From Paeniglutamicibacter sp. Y32M11 (GTDB taxonomy: Bacteria; Actinomycetota; Actinomycetes; Actinomycetales; Micrococcaceae), in assembly GCF_019285735.1 (NCBI RefSeq), contig NZ_CP079107.1, positions 4,109,409-4,173,408 of the forward strand: 64,000 bases of DNA. Reading direction: 5' to 3'. The notes under the pieces are model-generated. The model made no database searches. It was not told where the DNA came from and saw only the letters and a list, made by a program, of their open reading frames with translations. Shown piece by piece: positions 7,803 through 17,296 of the stretch. The stretch's first letter is position 1. The number at the start of each line of letters is the position of its first letter. The position numbers and the translations under genes are program-made.

Positions 7803-9248
7803 ATGTCAGAAACTGCGATTCTGATCAACACCGCTGTGGCCGTCCTGGCCACAGTGCTGCTGATTGTTAGATTCAAGGTCAATCCCGTAATCGCTCTGGT
7901 CTTGGGATCGCTTTACCTCGGATTATCGACCGGGCTCGGCATCACGAAAACCATCGAAACCATCACTGGTGGATTCGGCGAGATCATGGTGGAAGTCGGA
8001 TTGCTGATTGCCTTCGGCGTTCTCATGGGATCGATTCTGAACGAGACGGGTGCCATCAGGAGGCTCGTTGAGCATCTCCTACGGGTCTTCGGCCCCAAGG
8101 CCCTCCCCTACACCATGGCTCTGGCCATTGGAACGGCGCTGCAGTCGATCTTCCTTGACGTGCTTCTGGTGATTTCAGCACCTCTGGCCCGGCGCATGGC
8201 TCCAAAAATCGGCAAACTCGGAACCGCACGCATGGCTGCCGCCATGGCAATCGCCTTGGAATGTGGCATCGTTTTCATGGTTCCCGGCGTCGCATCGCTT
8301 GCCCTTGCGGGTCTACTCGGCGTGCCTCTGGGAAAAATGCTGATCTTCGGGTTCCTTGTCGTCGTCCCGACCATCATTATTTCCATCGCCATCATGTCAT
8401 TCCTGTTCAAACGAGGATTCTGGAAATCGGACCGCGATGAGCAACACCTCTTCGACGAAGAGGACTTCCCTCGGGCCACCTCCGGCACACCCCACGGACC
8501 GGCAGCCTATGGAATTTCCGCCACCGGCACAGAGTCCAGCGGCGAAAGCACGGATCTGACGGGTGCGCCCGGCACAGTAGTCGTGGCGGAACGCGAAAAG
8601 CGGGAAGCGCCCCTCTTGCTGCTTTTCACACCGCTACTCCTCTCCTTGCTGTTGATCGGCAGTGGAGCAGTGGTTGAAATCTTTGGTCTAGAAATAGCTC
8701 CGCTGCAGCTTGTGGGCCACCCCGTCGTGGCCCTGCTGATCGGTTTGATTGGGACCACCCTGGTCGGCCGTTACACCGTGGGGCAGAAAAGCGTCGAGAA
8801 CGCCATCTCCTCCGGGTTCAAGGAAAGTGGACAGATCCTCTTGCTCACCGGCGTGGGCGGATCACTTGCAGCAACGGTTGCCGCGGCGGGACTCGGGGAC
8901 ATCCTTGGAGGATTCTTCTCGGCGAGCGCAGTTGCCCCGCTTCTGGTCGTTTGGGCCATTGCAGCAGTTCTTCACATCGCCGTTGGTTCCGTGACGCTCT
9001 CCGCCATTACCGCAGCAGGATTGCTGGCACCGATCGCACCCGCTCTGGGCATCGACCCGGTACTCATTGCCCTGGCCGCTGGCGCGGGCTCCCTGTTCAT
9101 GGTTCACGTCACGTCCAATACCTTCTGGCTCCTGCAGTCGTTGCTGGGCCAAACGGTTCGTGGCGCACTAAAAACCGTTACCTTCGGTGTTTCCGTCGCC
9201 TCCGTGGTCGCCATGCTCGTGGTCCTGGCGCTCAGCATCTTCATCTAA
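7803..9248 (+). CDS. GntP-family (gluconate/sugar acid:H+) permease
   Basis: 481 residues with about 12 hydrophobic segments and typical GntP features: an N-terminal NTAVAVLATVLLIVRFKVNP, the GGFGEIMVEVGLLIAFGVLMG block, and the ETGAIRRLVEHLLRVFG segment. A hydrophilic loop of about 65 residues lies near the middle. Starts at 7788 and 7803 are both possible; neither has a clear ribosome binding site, and 7803 (MSETAILIN) fits the family better. GntP members import gluconate, fructuronate, lactate, glycerate or related hydroxy acids. The downstream enzymes suggest a dicarboxylic hydroxy acid rather than gluconate. Confidence 0.88.
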   Translation: MSETAILINTAVAVLATVLLIVRFKVNPVIALVLGSLYLGLSTGLGITKTIETITGGFGEIMVEVGLLIAFGVLMGSILNETGAIRRLVEHLLRVFGPKALPYTMALAIGTALQSIFLDVLLVISAPLARRMAPKIGKLGTARMAAAMAIALECGIVFMVPGVASLALAGLLGVPLGKMLIFGFLVVVPTIIISIAIMSFLFKRGFWKSDRDEQHLFDEEDFPRATSGTPHGPAAYGISATGTESSGESTDLTGAPGTVVVAEREKREAPLLLLFTPLLLSLLLIGSGAVVEIFGLEIAPLQLVGHPVVALLIGLIGTTLVGRYTVGQKSVENAISSGFKESGQILLLTGVGGSLAATVAAAGLGDILGGFFSASAVAPLLVVWAIAAVLHIAVGSVTLSAITAAGLLAPIAPALGIDPVLIALAAGAGSLFMVHVTSNTFWLLQSLLGQTVRGALKTVTFGVSVASVVAMLVVLALSIFI

Positions 9249-9281
9249 CTTCTCTCCCACATACCTTAGGAAGTCACCCAA

Positions 9282-10526
9282 TTGTCTGAAAACGAAATCG
9301 CACCACTGCACGGAATTAGGGTCCTGGAGCTCGGAAATTACATTGCCGCGCCGACCGCGGGCCGACTGCTGGCAGATTTTGGGGCCGAGGTCATCAAGGT
9401 CGAACGTCCCGGAACCGGAGACGAGCTGCGCAATTGGCGGCTGAAAAAAGGCAGCGTGTCCATGCTGTACCGCACGATCAACCGCAACAAGAAGTCGGTG
9501 GTGCTCGATTTGCGCAGCGACGCCGGTCGTGCGGCCGTCCTGGAATTGGTCAAGCAGTGCGACATCCTGTTGGAGAATTTCCGTCCCGGAACCTTGGAGA
9601 AGTGGGGTCTTGGACCCGAGGTACTCAACGCGGCCAATCCCGATCTGGTGATCACCCGGATCTCGGCCTTCGGGCAAACCGGCCCACTGTCCGAGCGCCC
9701 GGGTTTTGCGGCCGTTGCCGAGGCCTTCAGTGGTTTCCGCAATCTGGTGGGTGACCCCGATCGGGCACCGGTGCGCGTCGGCGTCTCCATTGGTGACTCC
9801 ATCGCGGGTCTCTACGCGGCGTTCGGATCGGTCATGGCCTTGTTCCAACGCGAGACGCGTCGCGGCAGCGGAAGACCTATTCCCGTGCGCGAACGCGTCA
9901 TTGACGTGGCCTTACACGAGGCCATGTTCTCCATGATGGAATCGCTAGTTCCCGACCTCGGCGCCTATGGCGACAAGCGCACCCGGGTGGGCGGCCGCAT
10001 GGAGGGAATCGCCCCATCCAACGCCTACGTCTGCAAGGACGGTGCCAGCATTGTGGTGGCCGGAAACGGAGACGCGATCTTCCGCCGCTACATGGATACC
10101 ATCGGACGCCCCGACCTGGGCAACGACCCGTCCCTGCAATCCAACGCCGAACGCTGGGAGCGGCGCATCGAACTTGATGCGGCCATCGGAGTCTGGACGG
10201 CAACATTGCCCTCCTCCGAGGCGCTGGCGCTGCTTGATACCGCCGGCGTTCCCGCCGGACCGATCTACACCGCACAAGACATCGTGAACGACCCGCAATA
10301 CGCGGCACGCAACATGATCCAGTCCTTCGATGTGTCCACCGGAGAGGAGATCATCAAGGATGTGGGGTTCCCCGGCATCGTCCCGGTGATCGGCGGCACC
10401 TCGTTGCCGATCCGCACCCTGGGCCCTGATCTCGGAGAACACACGCAGGAGGTGCTTGGCGGGCTGCTGGGCATGGACGCCAAACACATCACCGCCGCAT
10501 CAAACCCCGAAAGGACCCTGGCATGA
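9282..10526 (+). CDS. Class III (CaiB/BaiF) CoA-transferase
   Basis: 414 residues of the formyl-CoA transferase family. The N-terminal LHGIRVLELGNYIAAPTAGR, the LLENFRPGTLEKWGL block and the catalytic Asp172 in GDSIAG are all present. It moves CoA from a donor thioester such as succinyl-CoA to the substrate acid. A TTG start at 9282 is used because TAGGAAG lies 9 nt upstream and the family N-terminus begins there. It overlaps the next gene by ATGA. In this operon it probably activates the imported hydroxy acid. Confidence 0.9.
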   Translation: MSENEIAPLHGIRVLELGNYIAAPTAGRLLADFGAEVIKVERPGTGDELRNWRLKKGSVSMLYRTINRNKKSVVLDLRSDAGRAAVLELVKQCDILLENFRPGTLEKWGLGPEVLNAANPDLVITRISAFGQTGPLSERPGFAAVAEAFSGFRNLVGDPDRAPVRVGVSIGDSIAGLYAAFGSVMALFQRETRRGSGRPIPVRERVIDVALHEAMFSMMESLVPDLGAYGDKRTRVGGRMEGIAPSNAYVCKDGASIVVAGNGDAIFRRYMDTIGRPDLGNDPSLQSNAERWERRIELDAAIGVWTATLPSSEALALLDTAGVPAGPIYTAQDIVNDPQYAARNMIQSFDVSTGEEIIKDVGFPGIVPVIGGTSLPIRTLGPDLGEHTQEVLGGLLGMDAKHITAASNPERTLA

Positions 10527-11485
10527 GCCACACCCTAGAACCCCGCGCGGTGCTGCGCGATGTCACCCTGCGCGACGGCCTGCAGCTGACCGGCAAAATG
10601 CTGTCCACCGAACGCAAGGTGGAAACGGTGCGCGAACTCATCCGCCTGGGTGTGCCGGAAATCGAGTTGGGATCCATGGCCCGGGCCGATCTGGTCCCCA
10701 CCATGGCCAATACCCTTGAGGTCGCCGCGGCTTTGACCGCCGAGGAACTGGAGAAGTGCTGGATCTGGGTGGCCACCCCGGGCCATGTGGCCAAGGCCGC
10801 GGCGGCTGGTCTACGCAACTTCCAGTACTGCCTCTCCGCGTCCGATGCCCACAACCAGGCGAACATCGGACGCAGCACCGAGGCCAGCCTCGCCGCCCTG
10901 CCGCAGGCCATCGAATACGCACGCGCCGTGGACGGACGCATCCAGCTCTGCATCGCCACGTCCTTCACCTGCCCGTTTGACGGGCAGGTACCCGAGCGGC
11001 GCGTCCTGGACATCGCCAATGACCCGCGCGCGGAGGGCACCTGCGACATCGTCATCTGTGACACCCTGGGACAGGCCGTCCCCGCGCAGGTGGCAAGCCT
11101 GATCTCACGAGTCCGCGACGAAACTCCGGCACGACGCATCGTCTACCACGGCCACGACACCTGGGGCCTGGGTGTGGCCAACACGCTCGCGGCCATCGGC
11201 GCCGGAGCCGGTGTTATCGATGGCGCCCTCGGTGGGCTCGGTGGTTGCCCGTTTGCCCCCGGAGCCAGCGGAAACACCTCCAGCGAGGACATTCTCTTTG
11301 CCACCCGTCCCGAGTGGCTCGATCCGCGCGGCTTTGCCGGCTTGGTGAAACTTTCAGAGGACCTACTGAAGGAACTGGGCGAACCCAACCGCTCCAAGTC
11401 GGCCCAGGGCGCGCGGTCCACTGCCGCGGCCTTCGAGTGGGTCATTGCCTCGGACCGGGTCCCTTCCTGCGAGGGTGCGTTGTAG
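10523..11485 (+). CDS. HMG-CoA-lyase-family (DRE-TIM metallolyase) enzyme
   Basis: 320 residues with every lyase hallmark: DVTLRDGLQ at 13-21 (catalytic Arg17, metal-binding Asp18), the metal ligands in HGHDTWG (His209 and His211), and the lyase signature GGLGGCPFAPGASGN with Cys242. These enzymes split a 3-hydroxy-3-substituted acyl-CoA into acyl-CoA plus a keto acid. It is coupled to the CoA-transferase by a 4-bp overlap and to the next gene by a 1-bp overlap (TAG/GTG). The absence of leucine-degradation genes nearby argues for a substrate other than HMG-CoA. Confidence 0.9.
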   Translation: MSHTLEPRAVLRDVTLRDGLQLTGKMLSTERKVETVRELIRLGVPEIELGSMARADLVPTMANTLEVAAALTAEELEKCWIWVATPGHVAKAAAAGLRNFQYCLSASDAHNQANIGRSTEASLAALPQAIEYARAVDGRIQLCIATSFTCPFDGQVPERRVLDIANDPRAEGTCDIVICDTLGQAVPAQVASLISRVRDETPARRIVYHGHDTWGLGVANTLAAIGAGAGVIDGALGGLGGCPFAPGASGNTSSEDILFATRPEWLDPRGFAGLVKLSEDLLKELGEPNRSKSAQGARSTAAAFEWVIASDRVPSCEGAL

Positions 11486-12474
11486 TGGGGGCCCGGATCC
11501 TGCTGACCACGCCCCTACCGGAGCCCGCACCGGCATTACTGGCCGCGGCCGGGGATGTGACCGTCTTGGAGGCACCGCCCAGCTATGCGGAACTCGACGC
11601 GCTGTGCGCGAGCGGAGACTTTGATGTGGTGCTCACCCAGCTGCGCGATGTAATCGATGCTCCACTGCTGGCTCGGGCCCGGGTCCGAGGTTTCTCCAAC
11701 TACGCGGTCGGCTACAACAACATCGACGTTGCCGCGGCCACCGGGCACGGCATCGCGGTGGCCAACACCCCCGGGGTGCTCACCAACGCCACGGCCGACA
11801 TCGCCATGCTGCTGATCCTGGGCACCGCGCGGCGCGTCATCGAGGCGGACCGATTGGTCCGCGAGGGACGCTTTACCGGGTGGGAACCCGAGCTTTTGCT
11901 CGGTTCCGATGTCTCCGGCAAGACCCTGGGACTCGCGGGGTTTGGGCGCATTGCCCGGGCCACGGCTCGCCGCGCGCTGGGCTTCGGCATGGAGGTCATC
12001 TTTGCCCCTCGCCCTCCCGGGAACCGGGTGGTTGACCACAAGGAGCTGGGCGAGTTCGCGGGCAAGGTGCGCCAGGTTCCGTGGGACGAACTGGTGACCG
12101 CCAGCGATTACCTGTCGCTGCATGTCCCGCTAAACCCCGACACTCGGCATCTGGTGGACGCTGTGGTGCTGAAGCGGATGAAGTCCACCGCCATCCTCAT
12201 CAACACGGCCCGCGGTCCCATCGTTGATGAGGAAGCGCTGGTCCACGCGCTGTCCACCCGAAGAATTGCCGGTGCCGGGCTGGATGTTTTCGAAAACGAG
12301 CCGGCGTTGGCGGAAGGGCTGGCCTTGCTGCCCAACACCGTCCTGCTGCCGCACGTTGGCAGCGCTACGGTGCCGGTGCGCGCCGAAATGGCGCGCCTGA
12401 GTGCCCTGAACGCCATCGCCATGGCCGCCGGTCAATTGCCCGCACATCCGGTAAACCCGGAGGTCTACGCATGA
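11485..12474 (+). CDS. D-isomer-specific 2-hydroxyacid dehydrogenase (glyoxylate/hydroxypyruvate reductase type)
   Basis: 329 residues from a GTG start that shares its first base with the previous stop. The nucleotide-binding motif GLAGFGRIARATARR and the catalytic triad Arg243 (NTARGPIVDEEAL), Glu272 (ENEPAL) and His290 (LPHVGSAT) are all present. The family reduces glyoxylate or hydroxypyruvate to glycolate or D-glycerate. It is followed directly by a glycerate kinase, which points to hydroxypyruvate as the substrate. An upstream extension of the frame to 11245 lies inside the lyase gene and is rejected. Confidence 0.9.
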   Translation: MGARILLTTPLPEPAPALLAAAGDVTVLEAPPSYAELDALCASGDFDVVLTQLRDVIDAPLLARARVRGFSNYAVGYNNIDVAAATGHGIAVANTPGVLTNATADIAMLLILGTARRVIEADRLVREGRFTGWEPELLLGSDVSGKTLGLAGFGRIARATARRALGFGMEVIFAPRPPGNRVVDHKELGEFAGKVRQVPWDELVTASDYLSLHVPLNPDTRHLVDAVVLKRMKSTAILINTARGPIVDEEALVHALSTRRIAGAGLDVFENEPALAEGLALLPNTVLLPHVGSATVPVRAEMARLSALNAIAMAAGQLPAHPVNPEVYA

Positions 12475-13457
12475 GCGTGCTCATCGTCCCGGACAGCTTT
12501 AAGGGAACGTATACGGCCGCCGAGGTTGCCGGTCACATTGCCGCCGGGGTCGGGCGTGCCGGGGGCACGGCCGTGGGGATCCCGGTGGCCGACGGCGGCG
12601 AGGGCACCTTCGACGCACTCTGCGCCGGACTGGGTGCGGTGGAAGTGAAGGTGAGCGTCAGAAATCCCTGGGGGTCACCGGTCACCGCAACTCTGGGTCT
12701 GGCGGGTGACACCGCGATCGTCGAGCTGGCTCAGGCCTCCGGGTTGCATGTGCTCCATAATGGGGAGCGTGACCCTCTCACCGCCGACACCTACGGCACG
12801 GGCCAGCTGATTCTCGAGGCCGTGGCGCGCGGTGCGCGGCGGGTCCTGGTCGCGGCCGGAGGTTCGGCCACGACAGATGGCGGGACCGGTGCCGTCCGGG
12901 CCATCACGCAGGCCGGCGGCCTGCACGGGGCGCAGATCATCGTGCTCTCTGACGTCACCACGAAATTCCCGGATGCGGCAAGGATTTTTGGGCCACAAAA
13001 GGGCGCGGACCCGGCCACCGTCGAGTTGCTGACGGCGAGGCTGCTGGAGCAGGCGCGCACCTTTCCCCGCGACCCTTCAGATGTCGCGGGAACCGGGGCT
13101 GCGGGCGGTTTTTCCGGCGGATTGTGGGCGCACTTCGGGGCGGAACTGGTCTCGGGCGCAGAGTTTGTGCTTGATGCGGTGGATTTTGATCTGCATCTTG
13201 CCCGCGCCACCGCCGTGGTGGTCGGCGAGGGTCGGCTTGATGGGCAGAGCATGGGTGGAAAGATAATTTCGGTGGTTTTGCAGCGGGTGGCTGCCCTGGC
13301 ACCGCAGGTGCCGGTGTTTGCGGTAGTGGGTTCGATTGGTGCGGACCTCGGAACGGCCCGCAGCCACTTTGCCGATGTCATGGTGGCCTCCACGCCGGCG
13401 GACATGGTCAGGGCCGGCCTGGAGATTCAGGCAGTTCTGCGCCAGCCGGCCATCTAG
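12471..13457 (+). CDS. Glycerate kinase (GarK/GlxK family)
   Basis: 328 residues with the family motifs LIVPDSFKGTYTAAEVAG, VPVADGGEGTFDAL (written IPVADGGEGTF here), DTYGTGQLI, GGSATTDGGTG, FGPQKGAD and GTGAAGGFSGGL. The product phosphorylates D-glycerate for entry into glycolysis (usually 2-phosphoglycerate in this family). Compared with E. coli GarK (about 380 residues) it lacks roughly 25 residues between GGSATTDGG and FGPQKGAD and has a shorter C-terminus. It overlaps the previous gene by 4 bp and the converging iclR gene by 4 bp. Confidence 0.9.
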   Translation: MSVLIVPDSFKGTYTAAEVAGHIAAGVGRAGGTAVGIPVADGGEGTFDALCAGLGAVEVKVSVRNPWGSPVTATLGLAGDTAIVELAQASGLHVLHNGERDPLTADTYGTGQLILEAVARGARRVLVAAGGSATTDGGTGAVRAITQAGGLHGAQIIVLSDVTTKFPDAARIFGPQKGADPATVELLTARLLEQARTFPRDPSDVAGTGAAGGFSGGLWAHFGAELVSGAEFVLDAVDFDLHLARATAVVVGEGRLDGQSMGGKIISVVLQRVAALAPQVPVFAVVGSIGADLGTARSHFADVMVASTPADMVRAGLEIQAVLRQPAI

Positions 13458-14257
13458 CTGCGGGGTGCCGCGGCTTCCCCGGGGAACCGTCCACCAATTA
13501 AGCGGGTCATTCGTTCGGCGGTCTCCAGCAGCGGCTCGATCCATTCTTCGCACACCGAGCGGGGCATGCGCATGGTGGGGCCACTGATGGTCACCGCGGC
13601 AACCAGCCCCGCCGCCGCGTCGAACACCGGGGCAGAGAGCCCGGAGGCACCGTTCTCCCGTTCCCCGGTGGTGATCGCAAAACCGTCTGCTCGGGTTCTC
13701 GAGATTGCCTCGCGCAGATCCGCGGCACTGGTGATGGTGGCTTCGGTGAAGTGCTCCAAGGGGGCGTCAAGCACCACGCCCTGGAGGTCGGGGTTCCACG
13801 CAAGTAGAACTCGTCCGGCGGACCCTGCATGCAGTGGTGCGAGTTTTCCCAGGTGCATCTCACGGCGCAAGGCGTGCCTGGTTTCGGCCATCCCGACGCA
13901 GACCCGGTACTGCGCCTCGGCGCGGAAAAGGCAGGCCGTTTCGCCCGTGATGTCGCGCAGGTTTGCCAGGAGCGGGTTGATCACGTCGAGGACTTCCTTG
14001 CCGCGCGTGGCCGGGGCGGCCCAGTAGGCCATTTTCATGCCGATACGGAAGGCATCACCGTCCCGGTCGAGGAACCCCTGGCCCACCAGGTTGGCCACTA
14101 GTCGTTGGACGGTAGAGGTGGGCATCCCGGTGGCCACCCGGATGTCCGTCAGAGAAAGCACCGGCTGACGCAAAGAAAAAGAGTCAAGAATCGAGCTGAT
14201 CTTGCCGAGCACAAGGAGCGGGTTCTGATTCTTGGTGGGTGATTCGGCCTTCGACAT
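13454..14257 (-). CDS. IclR-family transcriptional regulator
   Basis: 267 residues. An N-terminal winged helix-turn-helix spans about residues 13-75 (LSLTDIRVATGMPTSTVQRL), and the C-terminal effector domain carries GKLAPLHAGSAGRVLLAW and GASGLSAPVFDAAAGLVAAV. It faces the glycerate kinase tail to tail, so it most likely controls the catabolic operon in response to the substrate or a pathway intermediate. The start lacks a strong ribosome binding site. Confidence 0.9.
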   Translation of the reverse strand: MSKAESPTKNQNPLLVLGKISSILDSFSLRQPVLSLTDIRVATGMPTSTVQRLVANLVGQGFLDRDGDAFRIGMKMAYWAAPATRGKEVLDVINPLLANLRDITGETACLFRAEAQYRVCVGMAETRHALRREMHLGKLAPLHAGSAGRVLLAWNPDLQGVVLDAPLEHFTEATITSAADLREAISRTRADGFAITTGERENGASGLSAPVFDAAAGLVAAVTISGPTMRMPRSVCEEWIEPLLETAERMTRLIGGRFPGEAAAPRS

Positions 14258-14609
14258 AAACCTGACGCTAGACGATGGGGCCGTGAGCGTCCAATCAGTT
14301 TGCGCTAAGGGTTCTGGACCACGGTTCCGTGCGTCGCCTCTGGGCCCTATTTTCGGCCGTGCGAAACCGCGCGGTCCTGCTCATTGAACGTTCCGTCGTC
14401 CACTGGCTATTTTCGAACTCAACGATATCCACCGCCGCATGGACGCTGGGAGGCCCTATTGGTACCCCTTTCGGCGGGGCCTCCCTCGAGGTGGGCCGGA
14501 CGTGATTTGATGGAGGAGTACCCGAGCCGTCACATCGGTCGGATACGCACGTGGCTTGGTGAACAACCGGTCCCATTGCCTAAACATCGCCATACATTGA
14601 TGGAGAATC
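14258..14609. other. Intergenic region between iclR and the alcohol dehydrogenase gene
   Basis: About 350 bases shared by two divergent genes. The right edge holds the GGAG ribosome binding site of the dehydrogenase. Reading frames inside it are short and lack ribosome binding sites. I could not assign a promoter or operator. Confidence 0.5.
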
Positions 14610-15653
14610 ATGCTTGAAATCAACACCTACGCAGCGACATCCGCGACGGGCGACTTGGTCCCCACCCGCATTACCCGTAGGGACGTCGGTCCCCACGACG
14701 TGCTGATTGACATCAAGTTCTCCGGGATCTGCCATTCCGACATCCACACCGTCCGCGGCGAGTGGGGAGATCAGCAATACCCGTTGGTCCCGGGCCACGA
14801 AATTGCCGGAATTGTCACCGAGGTCGGATCGGAAGTCACCCGCCATTCAGCGGGCGATCGCGTCGGTGTGGGCTGCATGGTTAATTCCTGCCGCGAGTGC
14901 GTCAATTGCCTGGCCGGCGAAGAGCAGTACTGCTTGGCTGGAAACATCGGGACCTACGGCGCCAAAGACGTTGATGGAACCATCACGCAGGGCGGCTACG
15001 CCACCCACGTTGTCGTAAATGAAGACTTCATCGTGCGCATCCCCCAAGGCTTGGGATTGGACGTTGCCGCCCCACTGCTTTGTGCCGGTGTCACCACCTA
15101 TTCGCCGCTGAACCACTGGAATGCGGGTCCGGGCAAGAAGGTTGCCGTCATTGGACTCGGTGGCCTTGGCCACATGGCCGTGAAGATTGCCCATGCCATG
15201 GGCGCTGAGGTCACCGTCCTGTCGCGCTCGCTCAAAAAGCAGGAAGACGGACTGAAGCTGGGCGCCGATCACTACTACGCGACGGAAAATCCCGAAACGT
15301 TCGAAGCCCTTGCCGGATCCTTCAACCTGATCATCAACACCGTCAGCGCGAGTATCGACATCAGCGCCTTCCTGCAGCTGCTGTCCTTGGACGGCGCGTT
15401 GGTCAACGTCGGCGCTCCGGCCGAGCCGCTGCCAGTCAACGCCTTTGCGTTGATTACGGGTCGTCGTTCCTTTGCCGGATCGATGATCGGCGGCATCCGC
15501 GAGACTCAGGAAATGCTTGATTTCTGTGCCGAGCACAAAATTGGTGCCGAGATCGAGGTCATCTCCGCCGAAGATATCAACAAGGCTTACGAGCGAGTCC
15601 TCGCCTCGGATGTTCACTACCGCTTTGTGATTGATACTTCGACACTGGTCTAG
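14610..15653 (+). CDS. Zinc-dependent NAD(P)H alcohol dehydrogenase (YahK/cinnamyl-alcohol type)
   Basis: 347 residues. Catalytic zinc ligands lie in GICHSDIH and PGHEIAGIV. The structural zinc site is the four-Cys cluster CRECVNC with an upstream Cys and a later QYC. The cofactor motif is [17 protein letters not shown]. The family reduces a broad range of aldehydes. ATGGAGAATC precedes the ATG. The gene stands alone, and nothing in its neighbourhood fixes the substrate. Confidence 0.9.
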   Translation: MLEINTYAATSATGDLVPTRITRRDVGPHDVLIDIKFSGICHSDIHTVRGEWGDQQYPLVPGHEIAGIVTEVGSEVTRHSAGDRVGVGCMVNSCRECVNCLAGEEQYCLAGNIGTYGAKDVDGTITQGGYATHVVVNEDFIVRIPQGLGLDVAAPLLCAGVTTYSPLNHWNAGPGKKVAVIGLGGLGHMAVKIAHAMGAEVTVLSRSLKKQEDGLKLGADHYYATENPETFEALAGSFNLIINTVSASIDISAFLQLLSLDGALVNVGAPAEPLPVNAFALITGRRSFAGSMIGGIRETQEMLDFCAEHKIGAEIEVISAEDINKAYERVLASDVHYRFVIDTSTLV

Positions 15654-15748
15654 TCAGCGTCGAGTTATTTGGCAGAGCTTCCTCGGTGCGCTGGTCCGTA
15701 TGGGCGCCAAGGAGGCTCTGCCTCGCAGGGCCATGGCATGATGACGCC

Positions 15749-16021
15749 ATGGAACCCGAATCACGCAAGCAAAAGCAAATGAGCCTTCAAATGCTGGAAG
15801 TGATGCTTCAAGCAATTAACAGACGTGAGGAAGTCTTCCGAGCCATTGAATCCTCACGCACCGATGACGAGGCTCGTAAAGCAGTGGCCGAACTACTGCG
15901 TGTGGGAGATATTCGAGCTCGTCTTGTGCTCGACATGCAGGCAAGACGTTGGACTCTCGAAAACCGAAACATACTTAGCGGCCAGATCCAGCAGCTTCAG
16001 GCCGAATTGGATTCCCTGTGA
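15749..16021 (+). CDS. Small hypothetical protein resembling a gyrase/topoisomerase A fragment
   Basis: 90 residues, mostly helical and charged. The segment LLRVGDIRARLVLDMQARRWTL resembles the short helix after the breakage-reunion domain of type IIA topoisomerase A subunits, where lines such as ILDLQLRRLT occur. It is far too short to be a topoisomerase. The start at 15749 is tentative because no strong ribosome binding site precedes it. It converges on the ThiF/MoeZ gene with only 19 bp between the stops. Confidence 0.55.
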   Translation: MEPESRKQKQMSLQMLEVMLQAINRREEVFRAIESSRTDDEARKAVAELLRVGDIRARLVLDMQARRWTLENRNILSGQIQQLQAELDSL

Positions 16022-16040
16022 TTCTCTCGTTCGGCCCGTC

Positions 16041-17261
16041 CTACGTTAAGGGCAGTTGACCTAGTCCCCCGGCCCGCTGCCAGGCATCGATCCCGCCATC
16101 GAGGTGGACGACGTCGGTGTAGCCCGCTGCGGCCAAGGCCTCCAGCGCCTGCCCCGAACGAACGCCCGACTTGCAATGCAGCACCAGCGGCACGCCACGC
16201 GGGATCCCGGCCAGCGCCGACCCATCCTTGATCCCGGCCAGCGGAACCAACACGGATCCTTCTATGCGAGCAATCTCGAACTCGACCGGCTCGCGCACGT
16301 CGAGCAGCACAAAATCATCCCGCCCCGATTGGCGTCCGTCCAGTCGATTCCGAAGTTCCTCAACGGATATCGTCGCATCAGCCGCGATATTTTGCCCCTC
16401 GGGGGAAGGCCACCCGCAGAACGTCTCGTAGTTGATGAGTTCGGTGATCCGGTCTGCTTCCGGATCCTTGGTGATGCTCATTTCGCGCCAGCGAGAGGTC
16501 AAAGCGTCAAGTATCAGCAATCTCCCCAACAGGGTCTCCCCAACCCCGGTGATGAGCTTGACCGCTTCGGTAACCATCATTGCCCCGATGGAGGCACACA
16601 ACATGCCAAAAACGCCTCCTTCGGCGCATGAAGGCACGCTGCCGGGCGCCGGCGGTTCGGGATAGAGGTCACGATAGTTTGGGCCGTGTTTGTCCCAGAA
16701 GACGCTTACTTGGCCATCAAAACGCAAGATTGATCCCCATACGTACGGTTTGCCTAGGATGGCCACCGCATCGTTGACCAGATAACGCGTGGAAAAATTA
16801 TCGGCCCCGTCGAGGATCACGTCGTAGTCGGCAAAGAGCTCTAGCGCATTGTTGGAATCTAGCCGCACCGGATGAAGTACGACCTCAACGCCGGGGTTGA
16901 TCTCGGCGATTGATGCCCGTGCTGACTCGAGTTTACTTCGTCCAACGTCACTCACCCCGTGGATCACTTGACGCTGGAGGTTGCTCAGTTCCACGGTGTC
17001 ATCATCAATGATGCCAAGAGTCCCGATGCCGGCCGCTGCCAGATACATCAGCACCGGGGACCCCAGCCCACCGGCGCCGATGACCAGCACCCTAGCGTTG
17101 CGCAACCGCTGTTGCCCTTCCTGCCCCATTTGAGGCATGAGGATATGCCGGGAATATCGTTCAAGCTCGGTATTTGATAACGGCGGACCAAGGTCAACCA
17201 GCGGCGGCAGCCGATCAATGTCTTTCTTATCAATGATTTGATTCAATGAGAACGGCTCCAT
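16041..17261 (-). CDS. moeZ: ThiF/MoeB-type adenylyltransferase with rhodanese domain (MoeZ-like)
   Basis: About 406 residues. The N-terminal E1-like domain has RYSRHILMPQMG, the ATP loop VIGAGGLGSPVLMYLAAAGIG, the DNFSTRYLVND block and PSCAEGGVFG with its conserved Cys. The C-terminal rhodanese domain has the active-site Cys in LHCKSGVRSGQALE. Such proteins adenylate and thiolate the C-terminal GlyGly of ThiS or MoaD. Its position after thiOSG suggests ThiS loading, though MoeZ homologues also serve molybdopterin. The start at 17261 was preferred over 17273 because GGAAAG lies 4-9 nt upstream. Confidence 0.88.
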   Translation of the reverse strand: MEPFSLNQIIDKKDIDRLPPLVDLGPPLSNTELERYSRHILMPQMGQEGQQRLRNARVLVIGAGGLGSPVLMYLAAAGIGTLGIIDDDTVELSNLQRQVIHGVSDVGRSKLESARASIAEINPGVEVVLHPVRLDSNNALELFADYDVILDGADNFSTRYLVNDAVAILGKPYVWGSILRFDGQVSVFWDKHGPNYRDLYPEPPAPGSVPSCAEGGVFGMLCASIGAMMVTEAVKLITGVGETLLGRLLILDALTSRWREMSITKDPEADRITELINYETFCGWPSPEGQNIAADATISVEELRNRLDGRQSGRDDFVLLDVREPVEFEIARIEGSVLVPLAGIKDGSALAGIPRGVPLVLHCKSGVRSGQALEALAAAGYTDVVHLDGGIDAWQRAGGLGQLPLT

Positions 17262-17296
17262 AAATCTTTCCATATCAACTACCGACGCATTTAATC

